From the NCBI RefSeq assembly GCF_008808095.1, contig NZ_CP023396.1, positions 1,054,001 through 1,118,000 on the forward strand: a DNA stretch of 64,000 bases. The letters are read 5' to 3'. The notes below the pieces were generated by a model that saw nothing but the letters and a program-made list of their open reading frames with translations, was not told the DNA's origin and did no database searches. Each line of letters opens with the position of its first letter. Position 1 is the first letter of the stretch. Below are positions 9,079-20,243 of the stretch, piece by piece. Origin of the DNA: Pseudoalteromonas ruthenica (GTDB taxonomy: Bacteria; Pseudomonadota; Gammaproteobacteria; Enterobacterales; Alteromonadaceae). The position numbers and the translations under genes are program-made.

Positions 9079-10851
9079 GTGAAATATTCAGTTCGCGAAT
9101 TTGACGCAGTAGTGGTTGGCGCTGGCGGTGCAGGTATGCGCGCAGCGTTAGCAATCACTGAATCAGGCAAGTCTTGTGCGCTTATTTCCAAGGTTTTCCC
9201 AACCCGCTCACACACCGTGTCGGCTCAGGGTGGTATTACCGTAGCACTAGGTAACTCGCACGAGGATAACTGGGAATGGCACATGTACGATACCGTTAAG
9301 GGCTCCGATTATATCGGTGACCAAGACGCCATCGAGTACATGTGTAAAACTGGCCCAGAGGCAATCACCGAGCTTGAAAACATGGGCTTGCCATTCTCAC
9401 GTTTTGAGAACGGCCGCGTATACCAGCGCCCATTCGGTGGTCAGTCGAAAAACTTCGGCGGCGAGCAAGCAGCGCGTACAGCGGCTGCAGCGGACCGTAC
9501 CGGTCACGCCTTGCTGCACTGCTTATATCAGCAAAACGTAAAGAACAAAACCAATGTATATTCTGAGTGGTATGCACTGGACCTTGTTAAAAACGACGAC
9601 GGCGCGGTAGTGGGTTGTACAGCTATCGACATCGAGTCTGGTGAAGTGGTTTACTTCAAATCGAAAGTGGTTGTGCTTGCCACCGGTGGTGCAGGGCGTA
9701 TTTATGCCTCGACCACTAACGCGCACATCAACACGGGTGACGGCGTGGGTATGGCCACACGTGCTGGCGTAGCCATGCAAGACATGGAAATGTGGCAGTT
9801 CCACCCAACCGGGATCGCCGGTGCCGGAACCCTGGTAACTGAAGGTTGCCGTGGTGAAGGGGGTTATCTTCTGAACAAAGATGGCGAGCGCTTCATGGAG
9901 CGTTATGCGCCTAATGCCAAAGACTTAGCGTCACGTGACGTAGTTGCCCGTTCAATGATGACCGAAATCCGCGAAGGTCGTGGTTGTGAAGGTCCATGGG
10001 GCCCGCACATTAAACTGAAACTGGATCACCTTGGTGAGGAAACGCTAAATCTACGTCTACCTGGCGTATGTGACCTAGCTAAAACCTTTGCCCACGTTGA
10101 CCCAGCGAAAGAGCCAATTCCAGTTATTCCAACCTGTCACTACATGATGGGTGGTGTACCAACTAATGTAAATGGCCAAGTGCTAAGCGTTGATGCCCAA
10201 GGCAACGACACGCTTGTTGAAGGTCTATTCGCAGTCGGTGAAATCGCTTGTGTATCTGTACATGGTGCAAACCGCCTAGGTGGTAACTCACTACTTGATT
10301 TGGTTGTATTTGGTCGTGCAGCAGGTAACTACCTAGGTGTGTACTTGAACGATTACCAAGCGCAACGTGATGCTTCAAGCGACAACATTGAAGGTGCATT
10401 GGCACGTTTCAACCGTTGGGAAACATCAAAAGAAGGCCAGGGCGAAGACCCAGTGCAAATCAAAAAAGACCTACAGCAATGTATGCAGCTTAACTTCTCG
10501 GTATTCCGTGAAGGTGATTCAATGGCAACGGGTCTTAAAGAGCTTAAAGAAATTCGCGAGCGTCTACAGCATGCCCGCTTGGACGACAAATCAAGCGAGT
10601 TCAACACTCAACGTATCGAGTGTTTAGAGCTTGATAACCTAATGGAAACTGCTTACTCAACAGCGGTTGCTGCGAATTTCCGTACTGAGAGCCGTGGTGC
10701 GCACTCGCGCTTCGACTACCCGGACCGTGATGACGAAAATTGGCTGTGCCACAGTGTTTACAACCCTGAGACAGAAGAAATGTCTAAGCGTGATGTAAAC
10801 TATGCACCTAAGCTTCGTGAAGCGTTCCCACCTAAAGCTCGTACTTACTAG
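9079..10851 (+). CDS. sdhA: Succinate dehydrogenase flavoprotein subunit SdhA
   Basis: Oxidises succinate to fumarate with covalently bound FAD. 590 residues from a GTG start that abuts the sdhD stop. The dinucleotide-binding motif [13 protein letters not shown] is near residue 12, and the FAD-linking His lies in [11 protein letters not shown] near residue 45. The active-site segments [20 protein letters not shown] and [18 protein letters not shown] are all present, and HGANRLGG marks the substrate-binding region. It is full length with no defects. Confidence 0.97.
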   Translation: MKYSVREFDAVVVGAGGAGMRAALAITESGKSCALISKVFPTRSHTVSAQGGITVALGNSHEDNWEWHMYDTVKGSDYIGDQDAIEYMCKTGPEAITELENMGLPFSRFENGRVYQRPFGGQSKNFGGEQAARTAAAADRTGHALLHCLYQQNVKNKTNVYSEWYALDLVKNDDGAVVGCTAIDIESGEVVYFKSKVVVLATGGAGRIYASTTNAHINTGDGVGMATRAGVAMQDMEMWQFHPTGIAGAGTLVTEGCRGEGGYLLNKDGERFMERYAPNAKDLASRDVVARSMMTEIREGRGCEGPWGPHIKLKLDHLGEETLNLRLPGVCDLAKTFAHVDPAKEPIPVIPTCHYMMGGVPTNVNGQVLSVDAQGNDTLVEGLFAVGEIACVSVHGANRLGGNSLLDLVVFGRAAGNYLGVYLNDYQAQRDASSDNIEGALARFNRWETSKEGQGEDPVQIKKDLQQCMQLNFSVFREGDSMATGLKELKEIRERLQHARLDDKSSEFNTQRIECLELDNLMETAYSTAVAANFRTESRGAHSRFDYPDRDDENWLCHSVYNPETEEMSKRDVNYAPKLREAFPPKARTY

Positions 10852-10862
10852 GAGAGATGACG

Positions 10863-11579
10863 ATGGCAACTTTAGAATTATCTGTTTATCGTTACAATCC
10901 AGACGTGGATGATGCGCCATTCATGAAAGACTACACCCTTGAGGTGGAAGAAGGTCGTGACATGATGGTGCTTGACGCACTGCTGATGTTAAAAGAGCAA
11001 GATCCAAGCCTGGCATTTCGTCGTTCCTGCCGTGAAGGGGTATGTGGCTCCGATGGTGTGAACATGAATGGTAAAAATGGCCTTGCCTGTATTACGCCAA
11101 TTTCTGCTTTGCAGACAAACGGCAAGGGCAAGGTAGTGATTCGTCCACTACCGGGTCTACCGGTTATTCGTGACCTTGTAATCGACATGTCGCAATTCTA
11201 CACTCAGTACGAGAAAGTGAAGCCGTATCTCATTAATGATACGCCTCCAGCGGGTGAGCGTTTGCAGTCGATTGAAGATCGTGAAAAGCTAGATGGACTA
11301 TACGAATGTATTCTTTGTGCATGTTGTTCAACATCATGCCCAAGTTTCTGGTGGAATCCAGATAAATTTATCGGCCCGGCCGGCCTATTACACGCTTACC
11401 GCTTCTTAGCGGATAGCCGAGATACCGCCACCGATGAGCGCTTGGCAGATTTAGACGATGCATTCAGCGTATTCCGTTGTCACAATATCATGAACTGTGT
11501 CAATGTATGTCCGAAAGGTTTGAATCCGACCAAAGCGATTGGGCAAATCAAATCAATGCTTCTTAATCGTTCCGTTTAA
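10863..11579 (+). CDS. sdhB: Succinate dehydrogenase iron-sulfur subunit SdhB
   Basis: Carries electrons from the flavin to ubiquinone through three iron-sulfur clusters. The [2Fe-2S] ligands are in RRSCREGVCGSDG and GLACIT, and the [4Fe-4S]/[3Fe-4S] ligands are in CILCACCSTSCPSFWW and CHNIMNCVNVCPKGLNP. Two ATGs are possible (10857 and 10863). The second gives 238 residues, the same as E. coli SdhB, and a proper eight-base spacing from AGGAG, so it is preferred. Confidence 0.95.
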   Translation: MATLELSVYRYNPDVDDAPFMKDYTLEVEEGRDMMVLDALLMLKEQDPSLAFRRSCREGVCGSDGVNMNGKNGLACITPISALQTNGKGKVVIRPLPGLPVIRDLVIDMSQFYTQYEKVKPYLINDTPPAGERLQSIEDREKLDGLYECILCACCSTSCPSFWWNPDKFIGPAGLLHAYRFLADSRDTATDERLADLDDAFSVFRCHNIMNCVNVCPKGLNPTKAIGQIKSMLLNRSV

Positions 11580-11594
11580 GGGCATAATAGAACT

Positions 11595-11654
11595 AAGAAT
11601 GGCTGGACGTCTGTCTGGCCATTCTTCGATCACTTACTTGAGTTTTAAGTAAGT
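11595..11654 (+). promoter_or_regulatory. Two inverted repeats between sdhB and sucA
   Basis: Two hairpin-forming sequences fill the sdhB-sucA gap: AAGAATGGC/GCCATTCTT (11595-11603 and 11618-11626) and ACTTACTT/AAGTAAGT (11632-11639 and 11647-11654). Neither is followed by a T run, so they are more likely mRNA-processing or stabilising structures, or a weak attenuator, than a full terminator. Confidence 0.5.
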
Positions 11655-11694
11655 CAGACAATGTAAATTCTGCGCTAGATAAAAGGGCTTATAA

Positions 11695-14508
11695 ATGCAC
11701 GATGGTGTGATGAAGGCATGGCTAGAGTCTTCTCATCTGTACGGCGGTAACGTTGCCTATGTTGAGGAGCTTTATGAAGCATATCTTGATGATGTGACTT
11801 CAGTGCCAGAAGAATGGCGTGAAGTGTTCGAGCAACTTCCCAAAGTGGAAGGGGTGGATGTAGAAACTAAGCATTCACAAGTAAGAGCTGAATTCGCCAA
11901 GCTGGCAAAAAATAAACATCGCGAAGTAGTTGTTGCAGAAGGTGGTCAGGGTGACCCCAAACAGATTAAAGTATTGCAACTGATAAATGCTTTTCGATTC
12001 CGTGGTCACCAAAACGCGAATCTTGACCCACTCGGGATTTGGAAACGTGAACGCGTTCGCGATTTGGAGTTAGACTTCCACGGTCTTTCTGAAGACGATT
12101 TTGACACTGAGTTTTATGTAGGTTCGTTTGCCGCCGGCGGCGAAATGATGAAACTGGGTGACTTATACAAAGCATTGAAGGCAACCTATTGTGGTTCCAT
12201 TGGTGCCGAGTACATGCACATCACATCTACCGAAGAAAAACGTTGGCTACAGCAACGCTTAGAATCGGTTCAAGCACGCCCTCAATTCGATAGCAAAACC
12301 AAGCAGCGCATTCTTAAAGGCTTGATTGCGGCCGATGGTCTTGAAAAATACCTAGGCTCGAAATTCCCAGGTGCCAAACGCTTCTCATTGGAAGGTGGTG
12401 ACGCCTTAGTGCCAATGCTTAAAGAGCTGATTCACCGCGCTGGTGAAAGTGGCCAACAAGAAGCAGTTATTGGTATGGCCCACCGTGGTCGTCTCAATGT
12501 GCTAGTAAATGTGCTAGGTAAAAACCCATCGGCGCTGTTCGATGAGTTTGCTGGTAAGCACGATGACACGCTGGGCTCTGGTGACGTGAAATACCACATG
12601 GGTTACTCATCAGACTTCGCCACCGAAGGTGGCAGCGTACACATGGCCTTGGCATTTAACCCCTCACACCTAGAGATTGTTAATCCAGTGGTGATGGGCT
12701 CGGTACGCGCTCGTCTTGACCGTTTAGAATGTGAAAGTGGTTCAAAAGCACTGCCTATCACCATCCACGGTGACTCGGCCATCGCCGGTCAGGGTTGTGT
12801 GCAAGAAACCTTCAATATGTCGCAAACTAATGCCTTTAAAGTAGGCGGCAGTGTGCGCATCGTGGTTAACAACCAAGTCGGTTTTACTACCTCCAAACAA
12901 GACGATACACGCTCTACTGACTACTGTACCGACATCGCGAAAATGGTGCAGTCACCGATTTTCCACGTTAACTCCGACGACCCTGAAGCGGTTGCCTTAG
13001 TGACGCAAATTGCACTTGATTTCCGTAATCAGTTCAAACGCGACGTGGTTATTGATTTAGTGTGTTACCGCCGTCATGGACACAACGAAGCGGATGAGCC
13101 AAGCGCCACGCAACCGTTGATGTACAAAAAGATCAAAAAGCACCCAGTGCCGCGCCAAATCTATGCTGACCAGCTGGTAAGCGAAGGTGTCTTGAGTGAA
13201 AAAGAGATCAAGAAACTTGCTGATGATTACCGCAACGGCCTAGACGAAGGCAACTGCGTGGTTGAAGAAATCGAGCCAGAAACTAAGCACTCTTCTGATT
13301 GGTCGAAATTCGTCGGTCACGATTGGGATACCGAGTATGAAACTCATATTCCTGTTGAAAAGCTTAAAGAGCTTGGCGAGAAGGTGGCTTCTTACCCAGA
13401 AGAGCACCAAGCACAATCACGGGTTAAAAAGATTTACGACGACCGCAAAGCGATGGCCGCCGGCGAGAAAAAACTCGACTGGGGTATGGCTGAGACCCTT
13501 GCATATGCCACTATGGTTGAGCAGGGCACAGACATTCGTCTAACCGGCCAAGATTCAGGCCGTGGTACCTTCTTCCACCGTCATGCTGTGGTGCATAATC
13601 AAGAAGATGCATCCACCTATTTACCGCTGCAACACATCAAAGAAGACCAGGGTAAATTTGAAGTGTACGACTCGGTGCTTTCAGAAGAAGCCGTGCTTGC
13701 ATTTGAATATGGTTACGCCACCGCCGAGCCAACATCACTGGTGATGTGGGAAGCGCAGTTTGGTGATTTCGCCAATGGTGCGCAGGTGGTATTTGACCAA
13801 TTCCTAAGCTCAGGCGAACAAAAATGGGGTCGTTTATGCGGCTTAACCTGTTTGCTACCTCATGGCTATGAAGGTCAAGGCCCAGAGCACAGCTCAGCCC
13901 GCCTAGAGCGTTTCTTGCAGCTATGTGCAGACCACAACATGCAAGTGTGTGTGCCGTCAACGCCAGCGCAGGTTTACGCTATGTTGCGTCGTCAATCAGT
14001 GCGCCCACTGCGTCGTCCACTGATTGTTATGACCCCGAAATCATTGTTGCGTCACCCGTTAGCCGTTTCTACGCTAGAAGAGTTATCTGAAGGCGTATTC
14101 CACAATATGATCGACGAAATCGATGATATTGATGCTAAAAACGTTGAGCGCGTGGTGTTCTGTAGCGGTAAAGTTTACTACGAGCTGCTGCAAGAGCGTC
14201 GTAAGCAAGAGCTGGATAACATTGCCATCGTGCGTGTTGAGCAGCTTTACCCATTCCCGCATCAGGAAATGGCTGACATTATCGAACGCTACAGCCATGT
14301 GAAAGATTTCGTATGGTGTCAGGAAGAGCCACAAAACCAGGGTGCATGGTACTGCTCGCAGCACCACTTCTGGCAGGCAATTCCGCAAGGTGCAAACCTA
14401 ACTTATGCAGGACGTAACGCGTCCGCGTCACCGGCATGTGGTTACATGTCAGTACATACTAAAGAACAACAAGCGTTAGTCGCTGACGCGCTTACCATTA
14501 AAAAATAA
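11695..14508 (+). CDS. sucA: 2-oxoglutarate dehydrogenase E1 component SucA
   Basis: Thiamine-diphosphate-dependent E1 subunit of the 2-oxoglutarate dehydrogenase complex. 937 residues, full length. The N-terminal MKAWLESSHLYGGNVAYVEE is the segment that binds the E2 core in this family. IGMAHRGRLNVLVNVLGK, GDVKYHMGYSSDF and NPSHLEIVNPVVMGSVRA are the conserved E1o blocks, with the ThDP motif around IHGDSAIAGQG to NNQVGFTTS. The pyrimidine-domain blocks DSGRGTFFHRHAV and LPHGYEGQGPEHSSARLER are also present. It lies ten bases before sucB. Confidence 0.97.
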   Translation: MHDGVMKAWLESSHLYGGNVAYVEELYEAYLDDVTSVPEEWREVFEQLPKVEGVDVETKHSQVRAEFAKLAKNKHREVVVAEGGQGDPKQIKVLQLINAFRFRGHQNANLDPLGIWKRERVRDLELDFHGLSEDDFDTEFYVGSFAAGGEMMKLGDLYKALKATYCGSIGAEYMHITSTEEKRWLQQRLESVQARPQFDSKTKQRILKGLIAADGLEKYLGSKFPGAKRFSLEGGDALVPMLKELIHRAGESGQQEAVIGMAHRGRLNVLVNVLGKNPSALFDEFAGKHDDTLGSGDVKYHMGYSSDFATEGGSVHMALAFNPSHLEIVNPVVMGSVRARLDRLECESGSKALPITIHGDSAIAGQGCVQETFNMSQTNAFKVGGSVRIVVNNQVGFTTSKQDDTRSTDYCTDIAKMVQSPIFHVNSDDPEAVALVTQIALDFRNQFKRDVVIDLVCYRRHGHNEADEPSATQPLMYKKIKKHPVPRQIYADQLVSEGVLSEKEIKKLADDYRNGLDEGNCVVEEIEPETKHSSDWSKFVGHDWDTEYETHIPVEKLKELGEKVASYPEEHQAQSRVKKIYDDRKAMAAGEKKLDWGMAETLAYATMVEQGTDIRLTGQDSGRGTFFHRHAVVHNQEDASTYLPLQHIKEDQGKFEVYDSVLSEEAVLAFEYGYATAEPTSLVMWEAQFGDFANGAQVVFDQFLSSGEQKWGRLCGLTCLLPHGYEGQGPEHSSARLERFLQLCADHNMQVCVPSTPAQVYAMLRRQSVRPLRRPLIVMTPKSLLRHPLAVSTLEELSEGVFHNMIDEIDDIDAKNVERVVFCSGKVYYELLQERRKQELDNIAIVRVEQLYPFPHQEMADIIERYSHVKDFVWCQEEPQNQGAWYCSQHHFWQAIPQGANLTYAGRNASASPACGYMSVHTKEQQALVADALTIKK

Positions 14509-14518
14509 GGGATAAGAG

Positions 14519-16045
14519 ATGACCACAGAAATCAAGGTTCCTGTTCTTCCTGAGTCAGTTGCAGACGCCACCGTTGCAACTTGGCATGTCAGTGTTGGCG
14601 ACAAAGTAAGTCGTGACCAGAACCTCGTAGACATCGAAACCGATAAAGTCGTACTTGAAGTAGCGGCGCCGGCAGACGGTGTGATCAGCGAGATTAAAGA
14701 GCAAGAAGGCGCAACGGTGCTTGCTGAGCAAGTGCTAGCCATTGTTGGCGATGCCGACGATGCGCCTGCTGCTGATGAGAACAGCAGCGACGATAACGCT
14801 AAAAGTGAAGAAAAAGCTGATTCAGCACCAGCAAAAGACAGCGGTGCTTCAGAAGGTAAAGAAGTGGATATTAAAGTACCTGTACTTCCTGAATCTGTTG
14901 CCGATGCCACCATCGCAACATGGCATGTACAACCCGGTGAAGCGGTAAGCCGCGACCAGAACTTGGTTGATATCGAAACTGACAAAGTTGTACTTGAAGT
15001 GGTAGCCCCGGACGACGGCGTCATGGGCGAGCACGTTCACGGTGAAGGCGATACGGTCACAGCCGAGCAAGTTATCGGTAAAGTGAAAGTAGGCGCTAAA
15101 GCTGCTGGCGGTAGCAAAGAAGAGTCTGCTCCGGCTGCCGAGCAAAGTGGTGATGACAGTGCCAGTGATGCATTGACTCCTTCAGTACGCCGCCTCATTG
15201 CTGAAAAAGGCCTAGATGCGTCAAAAATCAAAGGTTCAGGCAAAAACGGTCGTGTTACTAAAGAAGACGTAGACAAGTTCCTCAAGCAAGCGCCGGCTAA
15301 GCAAGAAAGCAAAGCCGATGATGCTCAGTCAGCGCCTGTGGGTAACCGCACGCAAAAACGTGTTCCTATGACACGTCTTCGTAAGACCATCGCTAACCGC
15401 CTACTTGAAGCGAAAAACTCAACGGCGATGTTGACCACCTTTAACGAAGTGAACATGAAGCCAATCATGGACCTTCGTAAGCAATACAAAGACGCCTTTG
15501 AAGAGCGCCATGGCATCCGTTTAGGCTTCATGTCGTTCTATGTTAAAGCGGTAGTAGAAGCGCTTAAACGCTTCCCAGATGTGAACGCATCAATCGATGG
15601 CGACGACATCGTTTATCATAACTACTTCGATATCAGCATTGCGGTATCAACACCGCGTGGCTTGGTAACGCCAGTACTACGCGATTGTGACAAGCTGTCG
15701 GTTGCAGAAATCGAAGCCGGTATTCGTGAGCTAGCGCTTAAAGGCCGTGATGGTAAGCTAACGGTTGAAGACATGACCGGTGGTAACTTCACTATCACCA
15801 ACGGTGGTGTATTTGGCTCACTATTATCAACGCCAATCATCAACTTGCCACAGTCTTCAATCTTGGGTATGCACAAAATCCAAGAGCGTCCTATGGCGGT
15901 GAATGGCAAAGTTGAGATTCTACCTATGATGTATTTGGCCCTGTCTTATGACCACCGCCAAATCGATGGTAAAGAGTCTGTTGGCTTCTTAGTGACCATT
16001 AAAGAGATGTTAGAAGATCCAACACGTCTTCTACTTGATGTATAA
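14519..16045 (+). CDS. sucB: Dihydrolipoyl succinyltransferase SucB (E2) with two lipoyl domains
   Basis: Core E2 subunit of the 2-oxoglutarate dehydrogenase complex. 508 residues, about 100 longer than E. coli SucB, because the lipoyl domain is duplicated. Both copies start [12 protein letters not shown] and carry the lipoylation motif [10 protein letters not shown] (Lys43 and Lys156), joined by an acidic Ala/Asp/Ser linker (about 80-112). A peripheral-subunit-binding domain follows ([20 protein letters not shown], about 217-255). The catalytic acyltransferase domain ends with [16 protein letters not shown] (HxxxDG). It is followed by a terminator, so sdhCDAB-sucAB is separated from sucCD. 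Confidence 0.95.
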   Translation: MTTEIKVPVLPESVADATVATWHVSVGDKVSRDQNLVDIETDKVVLEVAAPADGVISEIKEQEGATVLAEQVLAIVGDADDAPAADENSSDDNAKSEEKADSAPAKDSGASEGKEVDIKVPVLPESVADATIATWHVQPGEAVSRDQNLVDIETDKVVLEVVAPDDGVMGEHVHGEGDTVTAEQVIGKVKVGAKAAGGSKEESAPAAEQSGDDSASDALTPSVRRLIAEKGLDASKIKGSGKNGRVTKEDVDKFLKQAPAKQESKADDAQSAPVGNRTQKRVPMTRLRKTIANRLLEAKNSTAMLTTFNEVNMKPIMDLRKQYKDAFEERHGIRLGFMSFYVKAVVEALKRFPDVNASIDGDDIVYHNYFDISIAVSTPRGLVTPVLRDCDKLSVAEIEAGIRELALKGRDGKLTVEDMTGGNFTITNGGVFGSLLSTPIINLPQSSILGMHKIQERPMAVNGKVEILPMMYLALSYDHRQIDGKESVGFLVTIKEMLEDPTRLLLDV

Positions 16046-16067
16046 ATATCGAGAATGAATAAAAATT

Positions 16068-16098
16068 AAGCTGTGGCCCGCGCCGCAGCTTTTTTTTG
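16068..16098 (+). terminator. Rho-independent terminator after sucB
   Basis: GC-rich hairpin with arms AAGCTGTGG and CCGCAGCTT followed by eight Ts, 22 bases after the sucB stop. It implies that sucCD has its own promoter in 16100-16210 or depends on read-through. Confidence 0.85.
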
Positions 16099-16225
16099 CC
16101 GCCTTTAGTCCCACTAGGGTTTTCAAGCATAGCCATGGGATCTATACTAGGTGCGCAATTTGGGATGGTTGGGTAAATTGCATATTTATTCAGCTCTTTT
16201 AGTACAAAAAATTGGATAAAGCATC

Positions 16226-17392
16226 ATGAATTTGCATGAGTATCAGGCAAAACAACTTTTTGCCGAATATGGTTTACCAGTTTCTGAAGGTTACGCATGT
16301 GACACACCTCAAGAAGCTGCTGAAGCTGCTGATAAAATCGGCGGTGATAAATGGGTTGTTAAATGTCAGGTTCACGCCGGTGGCCGTGGTAAAGCGGGCG
16401 GTGTAAAACTTGCTGACAGCAAACAAGAAATCAAAGAGTTTGCACAGAACTGGCTAGGTAAAAACCTAGTAACTTTCCAAACTGACGAAAATGGTCAGCC
16501 TGTTGCAAAGATCCTTGTTGAAAGCTGCACTGACATTGCAAACGAACTCTACCTTGGTGCTGTTGTCGACCGCGCTTCACGTAAAGTTGTTTTCATGGCG
16601 TCTACCGAAGGCGGTGTTGAAATCGAAACTGTTGCTGAAGAAACGCCAGAGCTTATCCACAAAGCTGAGATCGACCCACTTGTAGGTCCTCAGGCTTACC
16701 AAGGCCGTGAGCTTGCTTTCAAACTTGGCTTGAACCCAACTCAACTTAAGCAGTTCGTTAAGATCTTCATGGGTCTTGGCAACATGTTTATCGATCACGA
16801 TTTCGCGCTACTTGAAATCAACCCACTGGTTATCACTGACGAAGGCAACCTACACTGCTTAGACGGTAAAATCGGTGTTGATGGCAACGCACTATATCGT
16901 CAGCCTAAAATCCGCGCGATGCACGATCCTTCGCAAGAAGACGAGCGTGAAGCACACGCAGCACAGTGGGAACTAAACTACGTAGCGCTAGACGGTACTG
17001 TAGGCTGCATGGTAAATGGTGCGGGTCTTGCGATGGGTACTATGGACATCGTTAACCTACACGGCGGCAAGCCAGCTAACTTCCTAGATGTGGGCGGCGG
17101 TGCAACTAAAGAGCGCGTTGCTGAAGCATTTAAGATCATCCTTTCTGATGACAATGTTAAAGCAGTACTTGTTAACATCTTCGGCGGTATCGTACGTTGT
17201 GACATGATCGCAGAAGGTATTATCGGTGCGGTTAAAGAAGTTGGCGTAAACGTACCTGTAGTTGTACGTCTTGAAGGTACTAACGCTGAACTAGGCCGTG
17301 ACGTTCTTGCTAACTCAGGTCTAGACATCATTGCTGCAGAATCTCTAACAGACGCAGCTGAAAAAGTTGTTGCTGCTGCGGAGGGCAAATAA
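16226..17392 (+). CDS. sucC: Succinate-CoA ligase beta subunit SucC
   Basis: ATP-grasp subunit of succinyl-CoA synthetase, which makes ATP or GTP from succinyl-CoA. 388 residues. It begins [37 protein letters not shown] is the nucleotide-binding loop and [13 protein letters not shown] supplies metal ligands. The C-terminal CoA-ligase half has NFLDVGGGA and [16 protein letters not shown] start. The stop overlaps the sucD start by one base (TAATG). Confidence 0.97.
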   Translation: MNLHEYQAKQLFAEYGLPVSEGYACDTPQEAAEAADKIGGDKWVVKCQVHAGGRGKAGGVKLADSKQEIKEFAQNWLGKNLVTFQTDENGQPVAKILVESCTDIANELYLGAVVDRASRKVVFMASTEGGVEIETVAEETPELIHKAEIDPLVGPQAYQGRELAFKLGLNPTQLKQFVKIFMGLGNMFIDHDFALLEINPLVITDEGNLHCLDGKIGVDGNALYRQPKIRAMHDPSQEDEREAHAAQWELNYVALDGTVGCMVNGAGLAMGTMDIVNLHGGKPANFLDVGGGATKERVAEAFKIILSDDNVKAVLVNIFGGIVRCDMIAEGIIGAVKEVGVNVPVVVRLEGTNAELGRDVLANSGLDIIAAESLTDAAEKVVAAAEGK

Positions 17393-18264
17393 TGTCTGTA
17401 CTAATTAATAAAGACACTAAGGTAATCTGCCAAGGTTTCACTGGTGGTCAGGGTACGTTCCACTCTGAGCAAGCAATCGAATACGGTACGCAGATGGTTG
17501 GTGGTGTATCACCAGGTAAAGGTGGTCAAACGCACCTAGGTCTGCCGGTATTTAACACTGTACGTGACGCTGTTGAAGAAACAGGCGCAACGGCTTCTGT
17601 TATCTACGTACCAGCGCCTTTCTGTAAAGATGCAATCCTAGAAGCGATCGATGCGGGCATCGAGCTAATCGTTTGTATCACTGAAGGTATCCCAACGCTA
17701 GACATGGTTGACGTTAAAGTTAAGCTTGATGAAACTGGCGTGCGTATGATTGGTCCTAACTGCCCAGGTGTAATCACTCCGGGTGAGTCTAAGATTGGTA
17801 TCATGCCTGGTCATATCCACAAGCCTGGTAAAGTGGGCATCGTATCACGTTCTGGTACTTTGACTTATGAAGCCGTTAAGCAAACAACTGACGCTGGCTT
17901 TGGTCAATCTTCATGTGTTGGTATCGGTGGTGACCCAATTCCTGGTACTAACTTCATCGACGTACTAGAGATGTTCGAAAAAGATCCGCAAACCGAAGCT
18001 ATCGTAATGATCGGTGAGATCGGCGGTACAGCTGAAGAAGAAGCGGCTGCGTACATCAAAGACAACGTCACTAAGCCCGTTGTTTCATACATTGCCGGTG
18101 TAACTGCACCTCCAGGCAAACGTATGGGTCACGCTGGTGCGATTATCGCAGGCGGTAAAGGTACTGCTGACGAGAAATTTGCAGCCTTAGAAGCGGCGGG
18201 CGTACAAACTGTACGTTCACTTGCTGAAATTGGCAACGCACTAAAAGAGAAAACCGGTTGGTAA
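17392..18264 (+). CDS. sucD: Succinate-CoA ligase alpha subunit SucD
   Basis: CoA-binding subunit of succinyl-CoA synthetase that carries the phosphohistidine. 290 residues. [17 protein letters not shown] and [14 protein letters not shown] form the CoA-binding Rossmann domain. The phosphorylated His is in [16 protein letters not shown] near residue 246, and [12 protein letters not shown] is the family signature. It is translationally coupled to sucC and followed by a strong terminator. Confidence 0.97.
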   Translation: MSVLINKDTKVICQGFTGGQGTFHSEQAIEYGTQMVGGVSPGKGGQTHLGLPVFNTVRDAVEETGATASVIYVPAPFCKDAILEAIDAGIELIVCITEGIPTLDMVDVKVKLDETGVRMIGPNCPGVITPGESKIGIMPGHIHKPGKVGIVSRSGTLTYEAVKQTTDAGFGQSSCVGIGGDPIPGTNFIDVLEMFEKDPQTEAIVMIGEIGGTAEEEAAAYIKDNVTKPVVSYIAGVTAPPGKRMGHAGAIIAGGKGTADEKFAALEAAGVQTVRSLAEIGNALKEKTGW

Positions 18265-18284
18265 GCTCTGCTAGTGAGTGACAT

Positions 18285-18311
18285 AAAAACCCGCCTTGAG
18301 CGGGTTTTTTT
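18285..18311 (+). terminator. Rho-independent terminator after sucD
   Basis: AAAAACCCGC, five-base loop, GCGGGTTTTTTT, 20 bases downstream of the sucD stop. A clear strong terminator. Confidence 0.9.
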
Positions 18312-18570
18312 ATGGCTGCACAGATGCTCAGTTGCAAGCGAGTAGGGGAAATGCCAACGGGAGCGAGCAGCGGTTCTGCGCTTTCTTTTTTTGCCATGCA
18401 CTGTATTACCCCAGAGTGTGTTATGATGGCAGCGTGATCAGTAAAGAGCATACCTTGAGGCGCCATTGCGCTGACGCTCTTTACGCCTGTGTAGCAAGTC
18501 GCTACGCCTTTTTAATTTTTTGGTGATGCAATCGGGTTTAAGCTTGTTTCGCCATGTATACCGAGTTTAT

Positions 18571-20052
18571 ATGACCGAACAGCAAGTACCATCAGCGAAC
18601 AACACCATCAAAACCGAAGACACCATCCAATTCAGTGACTTAAAACTACAACCTAAACTACTTCAAGCGATTGAACGCCAAGGCTACCAGCATCCTTCAC
18701 CAATACAGGCGCAAGGCATTCCTGCGGTGTTATCCGGCCACGATGTCATGGCCGCAGCGCAAACCGGCACCGGTAAAACGGCGGGTTTTACCTTGCCGAT
18801 GCTAGAAATATTAAGTAAAGGGCAGCGTGCTCGCGGTAATAACGTGCGTGCTTTAGTGCTTGCTCCTACCCGTGAGCTGGCCGCTCAGGTCGGCGCCAGT
18901 GTCGCTACGTATGGTAAAGAGTTAGCGCTGAGCTATTGCGTGGCCTTTGGCGGCGTTAAAATTAACCCGCAAATGATGCAACTGCGTCGCGGGGCCGATA
19001 TCCTCGTGGCCACGCCCGGACGGTTAATGGATTTGTATCAGCAAAATGCCATTAAATTTGAGCAACTAGAAATGCTGGTGCTTGATGAAGCTGACCGCAT
19101 GTTAGATATGGGCTTTATCCACGATATTCGCCGCATTATTAAGTTATTGCCGCCGAAACGACAAAACCTCCTGTACTCGGCGACCTTCTCGGACGAGATC
19201 CGTGAATTGGCGAAAACCATCGTCCACCAGCCGCTAGAGATTTCTGTGGTGCCTGCCAATACCACGGCAAAAACCATAGAGCAGTGGGTTTACCCAGTGG
19301 ATAAATCGCGTAAAACAGCGCTGCTAAGTCATTTAATTAAAGAAAATGATTGGCAGCAGGTGTTGGTGTTTAGCCGCACCAAGCATGGCGCGAATCGCAT
19401 TGCCACTAATTTGGAAAAGCGTGGCATTCACTCTGCCGCGATTCATGGCAACAAGAGCCAAGGCGCCAGAACCAAAGCGTTGGCCGGATTTAAAGACGGC
19501 AGTATTAAAGTTCTGGTGGCCACCGATATCGCCGCGCGCGGCATTGATATTGACCAGCTTCCTTGTGTGATCAACTTTGACTTGCCTAATGTTGCCGAAG
19601 ACTATGTTCACCGTATCGGACGAACCGGTCGGGCAGGGGCCTCAGGATTGGCTATCTCATTTGTCACAGCGGACGAGGCAAAAGACTTAAACGGCATTGA
19701 AAACCTAATTCAAGAGTTATTGCCACGGCAAACTATCGCGGGCTTTGAGCCCACGAATGAGGTGGCACCAAGCACATTGCGGGCGCCGAAAAAGCCTAAA
19801 AAACCCAAAAAGCCGAAAGCAGCCAAAGCTGATCAGCCAGGCAACACTGCTAAGCAAGCAGTGAAAAAGAAGCCTTCGCACGCGAAAAAAGCGGCGAGTG
19901 CGCCGCAGCAGGGTAAAGCGCCGCAGCAAGGTAAAGAGCAGGGCGGTGCTAATAAACCCAAAGGGCGCGATGGCGACTCATCCCAAGCGAAAGGCCCGGC
20001 AAGAAGAAATAACCGCTGGAGAACACGGCGCGCCAAAACCGGCAGCAGCTAG
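18571..20052 (+). CDS. DEAD-box RNA helicase (RhlE-like)
   Basis: ATP-dependent RNA helicase of the DEAD-box family. Motifs in order: Q motif ([14 protein letters not shown]), [10 protein letters not shown], Ia PTRELAAQV, Ib [42 protein letters not shown] basic, low-complexity Lys/Pro/Ala/Gln-rich tail follows from about residue 400, typical of RhlE-type proteins. The frame runs up to 18520; the ATG at 18571 ([11 protein letters not shown]) is chosen because conserved sequence begins only after it, but neither start has a strong ribosome-binding site. 493 residues. Confidence 0.9.
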   Translation: MTEQQVPSANNTIKTEDTIQFSDLKLQPKLLQAIERQGYQHPSPIQAQGIPAVLSGHDVMAAAQTGTGKTAGFTLPMLEILSKGQRARGNNVRALVLAPTRELAAQVGASVATYGKELALSYCVAFGGVKINPQMMQLRRGADILVATPGRLMDLYQQNAIKFEQLEMLVLDEADRMLDMGFIHDIRRIIKLLPPKRQNLLYSATFSDEIRELAKTIVHQPLEISVVPANTTAKTIEQWVYPVDKSRKTALLSHLIKENDWQQVLVFSRTKHGANRIATNLEKRGIHSAAIHGNKSQGARTKALAGFKDGSIKVLVATDIAARGIDIDQLPCVINFDLPNVAEDYVHRIGRTGRAGASGLAISFVTADEAKDLNGIENLIQELLPRQTIAGFEPTNEVAPSTLRAPKKPKKPKKPKAAKADQPGNTAKQAVKKKPSHAKKAASAPQQGKAPQQGKEQGGANKPKGRDGDSSQAKGPARRNNRWRTRRAKTGSS

Positions 20053-20068
20053 GTTCTAGCACTTATCT

Positions 20069-20102
20069 AAAAAAAGCGAGCCCCTTAGAGGCTCGCTTTT
20101 TT
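20069..20102 (+). terminator. Rho-independent terminator after the DEAD-box helicase
   Basis: AAAAAGCGAGCC, seven-base loop, GGCTCGCTTTTTT, 17 bases past the helicase stop. It marks the left edge of the core genes next to the integron cassettes. Confidence 0.9.
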
Positions 20103-20140
20103 GGTTGTATTGCCAAGGCTAGTGTTGGCTAGCTTGAAAG

Positions 20141-20243
20141 GTAGCGCCGCAAATAAACGGCAAAAATTAGTTGGCTAAAATTTGTGAGGTACGAACAAAG
20201 CCAACTGATTTTTGTCCGCCCTTTTTAATTTGCCTTGTTATAA
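20141..20243 (-). other. attC site L1 (degenerate end)
   Basis: Imperfect palindrome downstream of the minus-strand lipoprotein gene. Inner arms AAAAATTAGTTGGC and GCCAACTGATTTTT are nearly perfect, and the outer R'' side reads GTTATAA. The R' side is degraded to GCGCTAC instead of GCGTTA, so this terminal site is probably inactive. Confidence 0.65.

Noticed and set aside
16099..16225. Riboswitch or leader before sucC
   Set aside because: No structured leader could be recognised; the segment is a normal promoter-sized gap after a terminator.
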